NCBI GenBank assembly: GCA_021821195.1
Contig: JAKACT010000006.1
Coordinates: forward strand, 1-64,000
Origin: Pseudomonadota bacterium
GTDB lineage: Bacteria > Pseudomonadota > Gammaproteobacteria > Xanthomonadales > Xanthomonadaceae
Length of the DNA stretch: 64,000 bases
Reading direction: 5' to 3'
Below are positions 54,041-61,045 of this stretch, piece by piece; position 1 is the first letter of the stretch, and each line of letters starts with the position of its first letter. The position numbers and the translations under genes were made by a program. The notes beneath the pieces are model-generated. The model ran no database searches. It saw only the letters and a list, made by a program, of their open reading frames with translations, and had not been told where the DNA came from.

Positions 54041-54994
54041 TCAGTCGGCGCGCATCCCGCGCACGGCCCAGGCGATGAGCTTGCCGTCCTGCAGCAGGGG
54101 CGATGCCTCCAGCGCAGGCATCGCCTCGCGGAACCCCGTAAGGAAGGCATCCAGCTGCCCGCGGGTCATCGCGGCTTGGATCTGTTCGCGAGCCCGCACT
54201 GCGGCTGCAGCCAGCTCGTCCCGGTAGGCCGCAAGTTTTCCCAGCGCCTCGTGCAGGTTGCCTGGATGCACGGCCAGCAGCATCCCTTGGACACCGGCCT
54301 GGGCCTGGCCCAGCACGTCGGCAACCTCCAGTGTCGCCATCAGCGCCGACACTTCGCGCATCGCACGATTGAACGCTTCACGGGCGGCATATGCCGCCGG
54401 GCTTGGGGCCTGTCCACCGCGCAGCGCCGCCATGTGCGGCAGTACCACGGTCGTTGCCGCCAGCAAGCCATCGTCGGCTGCCAGCAGGTCCAGCGCACGC
54501 AGTTCATCGGCGGCAACCCGCGTCACCACCGACTCCGCATGATGGACCACCAGCGCGAGCCGCCCGCCTGGCGCCAGTAGACGCAGGGCTTCCCGCACCA
54601 CTTGCTGGTGATCTGCATATTCGATGCCGAACTGGCTTACCAGCAGGTTGATCGCCCCCGACGGCAGCGGTACCTGCTCCATCCGCGTTTCCGCGAACAG
54701 CTGGATCCTGCCGCCGTCGCGTCCTGCGTCCAACCACGGCAAGATCGGCCGCGACAGGTCGACGCCGGACAGCTGCCAAGCTTGCAGTGCCCTTGAAGCC
54801 GCCAGCATCAGGCCGCCGTTGCCAGTCCCCAGGTCCAGCAGGTGGCCTTGCGTCGGCGCGTCGATGAAGGCCGCGCGCCAAAAGGCGGCAATCGCACCCT
54901 CGCCCTCAAGCGCAAAACTACCGTCGCAGGAGTGCAGCGCGCCACTTGCCCAATAGCGGGTCCACGCCCGGCTTCGTATGTCTGTCTGGACCAT
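54041..54994 (-). CDS. Class I SAM-dependent methyltransferase
   Basis: HLLDLGTGNGGLMLAASRALQAWQLSGVDLS...LAPGGRLALVVHH. Confidence 0.88.
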   Translation of the reverse strand: MVQTDIRSRAWTRYWASGALHSCDGSFALEGEGAIAAFWRAAFIDAPTQGHLLDLGTGNGGLMLAASRALQAWQLSGVDLSRPILPWLDAGRDGGRIQLFAETRMEQVPLPSGAINLLVSQFGIEYADHQQVVREALRLLAPGGRLALVVHHAESVVTRVAADELRALDLLAADDGLLAATTVVLPHMAALRGGQAPSPAAYAAREAFNRAMREVSALMATLEVADVLGQAQAGVQGMLLAVHPGNLHEALGKLAAYRDELAAAAVRAREQIQAAMTRGQLDAFLTGFREAMPALEASPLLQDGKLIAWAVRGMRAD

Positions 54995-55011
54995 GCCTAC
55001 CTTCCCGATAA

Positions 55012-55041
55012 GGAAAAGGCCCCGTTACCGGGGCCTTTCCT
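55012..55041. terminator. Rho-independent terminator-like hairpin (bidirectional)
   Basis: GGAAAAGGCCCCG-TTA-CCGGGGCCTTTCC just downstream of the TBDR stop. Confidence 0.75.
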
Positions 55042-55069
55042 TTAACACGTGACTGCTACTGCTATCCGA

Positions 55070-57625
55070 TCAGAAACGCTGCGTGTAACGCATGTAGACC
55101 GTGCGGCCGTAAGCGTCGTACAGGTTGAAGTTCCACGGACGGCCGTCGTAGCCGATCAGCTGCGGGTAACGGTTGCCGGCGTTGTTGACGCCGATGGTCA
55201 CGTCACCGTTCCACGGCGCCTTCACGTTGGCGTACACGTCGTTCAGCGTGTAACCACCGGTACGGGTGGTCTCACCCGGATCCTGCTGACCCTTGATGTA
55301 GCGGGTGATGGTGCCGAAGGTCCAGGCGCCGACGCTGAAGGTATTGGCCAGGTTGGCGCGGGTATCCGGCGCGCCCTGCGAACCAGCCAGGTCCGTGCCG
55401 CCGTCGATCTTGTAGCTGTTGACGAAGCCGACCTGCAGCTGGCTGGCCAGGCGGCCACCCATCACGTCGAAGTTGGTACGGATGTTCAGGTCCAGGCCAT
55501 CGGTGGTCAGGGTGCCTTCATTGCCGTAACCCGCGTTGATCTGCTTGATCGAGCCGTCGGCGTTGCGCACCACGCCCAGGCCGGCGGGAATCGGGCCCAG
55601 CGCCGGGTTGTTGGTACGGTCGATCAGAGTCTGCGCGCTGAACGAACGGATGCGATCCTCGATCTCGATGTTGTAGTAATCGAGGGTCACGTTCATCCAG
55701 GTGGTCGGGTCGTACGCAACGCCCAACGCCCACTGCTTGGACTGCTCCGAACCCATGTCCGGATTGGCCTTGTAGTAGGTGTCCACCTGCACGGAGGTCA
55801 CGTCGTTGTCGCACTTGACCGGATCACCACCGAAGATCTTACAGGTCGCCGGGTCATAGACCGAGTCGGCCGAGAAGCTGGTCTTCTGGGTCAGGATGTC
55901 CAGCGGCGGCGCGCGGAAGCCGGTGCCATAAGAACCGCGGAAGGTCAGGTTGTCGAGCGGGTGCCAACGCAGGCCGAGCTTCGGGGCGAAGTCCGAGCCG
56001 TAGTCGTTGTACTTGTCGAAACGACCGGCCAGGGTAGCTTCGAAGCTGCTGGTGATCGGGAACAGCCACTCGGCGAACACCGACTTGACGTTGCGGCCAC
56101 CGGCGGCGGAGTTGCCGGCCGAACCGTCGATCACGCCCGCCTCGGACAGCGAGTCGTACAGGTCGGCGTAGGTCTCCTTGCGATACTCGGCGCCAACGGC
56201 CATGTTGGAAGTGCCGCCGGCCATTTCGAACACGTCGAAGTTGGCGGTGGCATACAGCTCTTCCACGGTCGAGGTGGAGCGGCGGTTGATGGTCGCCTGG
56301 ATGGCGGCCAGCACGGCCGGGTCGTTGCCGAACGGATCCAGCACGTCGTAGCTACCGTCTTCCAGCGCGGCGCGAGCCAGCGGGTTCACGGTGTAGCCGG
56401 TGCCGAACTCGTTGTAGCGGTAGTTGCTACGGCGCATGCCGAAGTCCACGTCGACCTTGTCGAACATGTAACCCTGGAAGCCCAGCAGGAAGTCGGTGAC
56501 GTTGGCGTCCGAGGAAGTGTCACGGTTGCCGGCCGCCGCGAAGCGGTGGTACAGGGCGGTGGCGAAGCCGTCACCCTTGACCACGTCGTTCGGGGTATTG
56601 TCGGCCACCAGCACCAGCGCCGGCACCGGCGCGTAGCGGCCGAAGCTGTTGACCTTCTGCGCCATCGCGGTCATGTAGACCGACCAGTCGTTGTTGATCT
56701 GGTAGTCGCCGCGGGCGAACAGGCCCTTGTTCTTGATCGAGGCTTCGTTGGCGGCCACCGAGTTGAAGTCGAACGAGCAGGTGCCGGCCGAGGTCTTCCA
56801 GAAGCCGCCGCTGTCGCAGGCGAAGCCCGGGATGGCCTTCGGCGCGGTCAGGAACGCACCAGTGTTCTGGTTATAGACGCGGTAGTTGTTGCCGTACACG
56901 GACACGCCCTGCCTGTAACCGATCTGGTCGCGGGTGAAGACCATGCCGCGATCGTTGGCCGAAGCCGAGATCAGCAGGCGGCCGCGCTCGCCCGAGGTGC
57001 CCATGGTGGCGGCGTATTCGTGGGTGTCGCCGCCCGTCACGTCGGTCTTGCCGTAGCCGGCGCGGATCTCGGCGCCTTCGAAGTCCTTGCGCAGGACGAT
57101 GTTGACCACGCCGCCGATCGCGTCGGAGCCGTACACGGCGGAGGCGCCGTCCGACAGGATTTCAATGCGCTCGACCGCCGAGGTCGGGATCGCGTTCAAG
57201 TCCTGGCTGCCAGCGGCAAACGGCGCCTTCGGCGCGCGACGGCCGTCGATCAGCACCAGCGTACGCGACGAACCCAGGCCACGCAGGTCGATATCGGCCA
57301 GCGCCTGGGCGGAGCTGCCGGACTGCGGGCGGAAGTTGCCGAACGAGGCAAAGGTGGTGTCACGCAGCACGTCGGCCACGGAAGCCTTGCCGGTGGCGTC
57401 GATAGCGGCGCGGTCGATGACGGTGACCGGCAGCGCGCCTTCGATTTCTGCGCGCTTCAGGCGCGAGCCGACCACTTCGACGCGATCGAGGGTCTTGGTC
57501 TCGCTCTTCTGGCCTTCCTGCTTGGCGTCCTGGTCCTGCGCGAAAGCAGGAGCGGCCACCAGCGAAGTCGTGCCGATGAACAACGCGATCTTGATCGCGC
57601 TCGTCAGCTTCTTGGCGTTCAACAT
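55070..57625 (-). CDS. TonB-dependent receptor
   Basis: Signal peptide; LDRVEVVGSRLKRAEIEGALPVTVIDRAAIDATGKASVADVLRDTTFA plug; C-terminal YMRYTQRF. Confidence 0.96.
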   Translation of the reverse strand: MLNAKKLTSAIKIALFIGTTSLVAAPAFAQDQDAKQEGQKSETKTLDRVEVVGSRLKRAEIEGALPVTVIDRAAIDATGKASVADVLRDTTFASFGNFRPQSGSSAQALADIDLRGLGSSRTLVLIDGRRAPKAPFAAGSQDLNAIPTSAVERIEILSDGASAVYGSDAIGGVVNIVLRKDFEGAEIRAGYGKTDVTGGDTHEYAATMGTSGERGRLLISASANDRGMVFTRDQIGYRQGVSVYGNNYRVYNQNTGAFLTAPKAIPGFACDSGGFWKTSAGTCSFDFNSVAANEASIKNKGLFARGDYQINNDWSVYMTAMAQKVNSFGRYAPVPALVLVADNTPNDVVKGDGFATALYHRFAAAGNRDTSSDANVTDFLLGFQGYMFDKVDVDFGMRRSNYRYNEFGTGYTVNPLARAALEDGSYDVLDPFGNDPAVLAAIQATINRRSTSTVEELYATANFDVFEMAGGTSNMAVGAEYRKETYADLYDSLSEAGVIDGSAGNSAAGGRNVKSVFAEWLFPITSSFEATLAGRFDKYNDYGSDFAPKLGLRWHPLDNLTFRGSYGTGFRAPPLDILTQKTSFSADSVYDPATCKIFGGDPVKCDNDVTSVQVDTYYKANPDMGSEQSKQWALGVAYDPTTWMNVTLDYYNIEIEDRIRSFSAQTLIDRTNNPALGPIPAGLGVVRNADGSIKQINAGYGNEGTLTTDGLDLNIRTNFDVMGGRLASQLQVGFVNSYKIDGGTDLAGSQGAPDTRANLANTFSVGAWTFGTITRYIKGQQDPGETTRTGGYTLNDVYANVKAPWNGDVTIGVNNAGNRYPQLIGYDGRPWNFNLYDAYGRTVYMRYTQRF

Positions 57626-57784
57626 GATGATTGTGCTCTCTAGTTATGTTGGATAGCCCCTCCCCCATTAGGGCAAGGCCAACCGGAAAATAACACAAAC
57701 TTCACGGGCTTTACATGCTGCGTACCACAAACCGCCCATTCATAATTGAACTCCGGCCCAATGGCGCAGCACTAAACGGGCGCC

Positions 57785-58681
57785 CTAGCGCGGCAGGCTG
57801 AGGCGCACGTCACCCGAAAACGTCTGCAGGCGCACATCGCCCTTGCCCGCTCCGTAGCGCACGCGGAAGCTGGAGCCGGGGCCAAATTCCTCCTTGCGGA
57901 TCTTCGCCCCCGGCGCGGCCAGGTCGCCGCTGAAGGTTTCACCCGAGACCTGTGCCGACAGGCTCGCCGGTAGGCGCAGGCGCAGGTCGCCGCTCACGCT
58001 TTCCATGCGGATCTCGCCGTCCTCGGCCAGCGCCAGGCCCAAGTCCATGTCACCGGACACCGAACTCGCCGAGAGCTTGCGCGCATGCTCGCCCAGCGTG
58101 TCCAGGCGGATGTCGCCCGACACGCTTTCCAGCGCGATCGCACCATTCAACCGCCCCTGCACGACCAGCTGGCCGCTGACCGTTTCCACCCGCAAATCCG
58201 GCCCGTTCATCGCCAGCCGGATGTCACCGCTCACCGAACTGATCCCGCCACGCCGCGGCGCGCCGTTGGCGACGATATCGCCGCTGACCGACTCCAACCC
58301 AAGTTCGCGCGAGGCCATGCCGCTCACGCTGATGTCGGCCGAAACGGTTTCCACTTCCAGGTCGGCCAACAGCGGCATCTGCACGACCAGGTGGCTCGGC
58401 TCCGCGTTGCCGCTGCGCGACGGGTACTTGACCCTGATTCGCAGCACGCGGCCATCGCCCTCGACCGAAAGCCTTTCCACCCCGTCGCCCAGCGTGCCCG
58501 CCAGCTTCACCTCCGGCCGATCCCAGGCCACGACTTCGACCTTGCCCTTGGGGTTCTCGATCTCGACCCGACCGCGCGCATCCAGCGGGCGGACCTGGTT
58601 GATCGGTGTCGCCGCCATCACCGGCAGTGCGGCCGCGGCGACCAACGTGGTCCATAGCATCTTGGCTAGCATTTCCATCAT
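57785..58681 (-). CDS. DUF4097-like beta-helix repeat exported protein
   Basis: Signal peptide; repeated LESVSGDI/ISSVSGDI/METVSGQL units. Confidence 0.85.
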   Translation of the reverse strand: MMEMLAKMLWTTLVAAAALPVMAATPINQVRPLDARGRVEIENPKGKVEVVAWDRPEVKLAGTLGDGVERLSVEGDGRVLRIRVKYPSRSGNAEPSHLVVQMPLLADLEVETVSADISVSGMASRELGLESVSGDIVANGAPRRGGISSVSGDIRLAMNGPDLRVETVSGQLVVQGRLNGAIALESVSGDIRLDTLGEHARKLSASSVSGDMDLGLALAEDGEIRMESVSGDLRLRLPASLSAQVSGETFSGDLAAPGAKIRKEEFGPGSSFRVRYGAGKGDVRLQTFSGDVRLSLPR

Positions 58682-58688
58682 CGGTTCC

Positions 58689-59192
58689 TCAGGCAAAAAG
58701 CGCGCGGCGCGACAGGGCGAGCCGGCGGGCATAGATCTGGCGCAGTCGCTCCAGCAGCTGCGGGGACTGCGGGCTCTGGCGCAGTGCAGCGAGCACTTGT
58801 TGGGCGCCGTGGTCCAGCGCGTCCAGTCCCGGCTGCCAGCTAGCCGGCGCCGCGCGCGCGTCAAACTCGCGCAACGCAGCCTGGTAATGCAGGGTCAAGG
58901 CCTCCGCTTCGCTGGCCACCGGCGCGCCCGCGGCAGGCGTCGCCGCGGGCGCCGCCACCACCAACGGCCGCGCCAGATCGGGCGCACCCTGCCGGGCCAA
59001 GCCCAGCGCCAGCAACATCGACGCCGCTATTGCGAATGGCCAGGTGCGGCGCGGGGGGCGTGCCGCCACCGGCTGCGGCGACAGCTTCGCCGCGATGCCC
59101 GGCCACAGGTCGTGCCCGGGTTCGATGTCGCGACGCAGCGACTGCAGCGCCATGCGCAGGGCGGCCTCGCCGATCTCGTGTTTTCCGTTCAT
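58689..59192 (-). CDS. Putative anti-sigma/membrane-anchored protein
   Basis: Single TM (WPFAIAASMLLALGLA); overlaps the sigma factor stop and lies between sigma and DUF4097 genes. Confidence 0.6.
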   Translation of the reverse strand: MNGKHEIGEAALRMALQSLRRDIEPGHDLWPGIAAKLSPQPVAARPPRRTWPFAIAASMLLALGLARQGAPDLARPLVVAAPAATPAAGAPVASEAEALTLHYQAALREFDARAAPASWQPGLDALDHGAQQVLAALRQSPQSPQLLERLRQIYARRLALSRRALFA

Positions 59193-59767
59193 GCCGTTCC
59201 TCCAATCCGCGCGCGCAGCAGTCCGCGCGCACGATGCAGCTGCGCCTTCGAACTGCCCACCGCCATGCCCAGCTCGCCGGCGATTTCCTCGTGCTTCCAG
59301 CCTTCCACGTCGTGCAGTACCAGCACCGCGCGCGCGCGCGGCGGCAGGCTGGCGACTGCCCGCTCCAGGTCGCGCCCAAGCACGGCGCGGCCGGCGGTAT
59401 CCGGGGTGGACACCGCATCGAGGGCATCCTCGTCATCTTCCTGCCACGGCCGGCTGCGGCGCGCGCGCAGTTCCATCAGCGCGGTATTGACCGCCAACCG
59501 ATGCAGCCAGGTCGACACCGCGCTCTCGAACCGGAACGCCGGCAGCGCCTGCCAAGCGCGCACGAACGCCTCCTGGGTAAGGTCTTCCGCGCGGGCCCCC
59601 GCCTGCCCCACTAGCCGCACGATCACCCCGTGCACGCGGCGGTGGTGGCGGCGGTAGAGCTGCTCGAATGCCGATACGTCGGCGCAGGCCGCGCGCCGCG
59701 CCAAGCCGTCGTCGTCGTCGTCGTCGGTTTCAACGGGCTGCGGTAGCGGCATGGTCTGCATCAGCAT
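59189..59767 (-). CDS. ECF-type RNA polymerase sigma factor
   Basis: AFEQLYRRHHRRVHGVIVRLVG...AEDLTQEAFVRAWQALPAFRFESAVSTWLHRLAVNTAL...GWKHEEIAGELGMAVGSSKAQLHRARGLL. Confidence 0.95.
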   Translation of the reverse strand: MLMQTMPLPQPVETDDDDDDGLARRAACADVSAFEQLYRRHHRRVHGVIVRLVGQAGARAEDLTQEAFVRAWQALPAFRFESAVSTWLHRLAVNTALMELRARRSRPWQEDDEDALDAVSTPDTAGRAVLGRDLERAVASLPPRARAVLVLHDVEGWKHEEIAGELGMAVGSSKAQLHRARGLLRARIGGTA

Positions 59768-59799
59768 ACGTACTGTGATGCAGTTGCGGGCGCAAGGGT

Positions 59800-60951
59800 T
59801 TAATCCCGGGGTGGACTACCCGCTCCCCTGCGCATGTTCCTTAATGCCGCAAGTTTCCCCTCGTACCTTGCGCGCAGCGCCCCATCGGTGAGCGCGTGGG
59901 CCCGGACCAGCTCCCGACCCGCCCTATCCGGATACCCCATTGCGAAATAGGTTCGGGCCAAGGCGAAGTGGAACCGATGCTCTCCCCGCGCCAGGCGGAT
60001 CGCTTGCCGGTAATGACGGGCGGCCTCTTCGGCCTTGCCCGCGACCTCACTCTGCCTTCCCAGCTGGTACTGGTAGTAGGGGGCCTTGCGCAACACGCGC
60101 TGGGACCTTGCTTGCCATTCGCGCATCCGCTTGGCGTCCCCCTGCCGCCGGTAGAAATCCACCAGGTTCGACAACGCACTGGTTTGATCGGGAGCCAACT
60201 GAACCGCCTTCAGGAACCAGGCCTCGGCCTCCCCGGGCCTTCCCATTCGCAAGCTGAGTACCCCCGCGTTGTTCCATAGCGTCACGTCCCCGGGACTGTG
60301 CTTGATTGCGATTTCCGACCATGTCCTAGCGGCCTGGTACCGCCCCTCCAGCATGAGCTCGGCTGCACGGTTCCCGTAATAGCTCGCCAGCAATTGCGCG
60401 TCTTCGACCGGATGGAGTGCATCAGTCGCTTCGGATCCGCTCGCGTCCACGTCGACTACAAAACGTCGCCGCCCGCCCACGTCCACGATGGCATTGGCAT
60501 GGCGGCTCTGGACCACCAGCTCGCCCTCGGCACCCCATACCGGGACATCCTCGACAAGCTGCCCGTGGGCGTCGAGGCCTGCTTCGCGCGCTAGCGCGAC
60601 AACCAGCATCGTCGACGTCAGGCAATTGGCCGTCCGCGCCTCGACGGCCTCCGCGATGGTGAGGGTCGCGTCCGCCTTGTAGGCAATACCCAGCCCATCC
60701 TTGTCGAATACGAACTTTATCAAGCGCCCAAGCCTCGCCTCCGGGAAGCGGGTCGCCTCGATGACCTCCCTCCGGAAGGAATCCCGCACCCCCTCTGGCA
60801 AGGCCATCACGCGTTCCGGCGACGGCACGCTTGCGTCCACCACCGTGGCTTGCATGGCGGGCGGCATGGCCAAGGCGGCTGACAGGACCCATTCCAACAT
60901 CTGCGCCACACCCCTCGGACAGCCGCCACTCCAGCCCTTGATACGCCACAT
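59800..60951 (-). CDS. Transglutaminase-like plus TPR protein
   Basis: TIAEAVEARTANCLTSTMLVVALAREAGLDAHGQLVEDVPVW...SRHANAIVDVGGRRRFVVDVDAS, then TPR motifs. Confidence 0.75.
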   Translation of the reverse strand: MWRIKGWSGGCPRGVAQMLEWVLSAALAMPPAMQATVVDASVPSPERVMALPEGVRDSFRREVIEATRFPEARLGRLIKFVFDKDGLGIAYKADATLTIAEAVEARTANCLTSTMLVVALAREAGLDAHGQLVEDVPVWGAEGELVVQSRHANAIVDVGGRRRFVVDVDASGSEATDALHPVEDAQLLASYYGNRAAELMLEGRYQAARTWSEIAIKHSPGDVTLWNNAGVLSLRMGRPGEAEAWFLKAVQLAPDQTSALSNLVDFYRRQGDAKRMREWQARSQRVLRKAPYYQYQLGRQSEVAGKAEEAARHYRQAIRLARGEHRFHFALARTYFAMGYPDRAGRELVRAHALTDGALRARYEGKLAALRNMRRGAGSPPRD

Positions 60952-60984
60952 CGGCACGATGTCAAGCGCCCAGCGCGGCTCGAT

Positions 60985-61020
60985 AAAAAAAAAGAGGCCG
61001 GTGCTTCCGCACCGGCCTCC
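60985..61020 (-). terminator. Rho-independent terminator of the TonB-dependent receptor gene
   Basis: RNA-sense GAGGCCGGTGC-TTCC-GCACCGGCCTC followed by TTTTTTTTT. Confidence 0.92.
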
Positions 61021-61045
61021 AGCACATCTGCTACTCGACGCTAGG

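Noticed and set aside
55049-57643. 864-aa + strand ORF opposite TBDR 55070-57625
   Set aside because: Same antisense-frame artefact; no recognisable domain or start signals.
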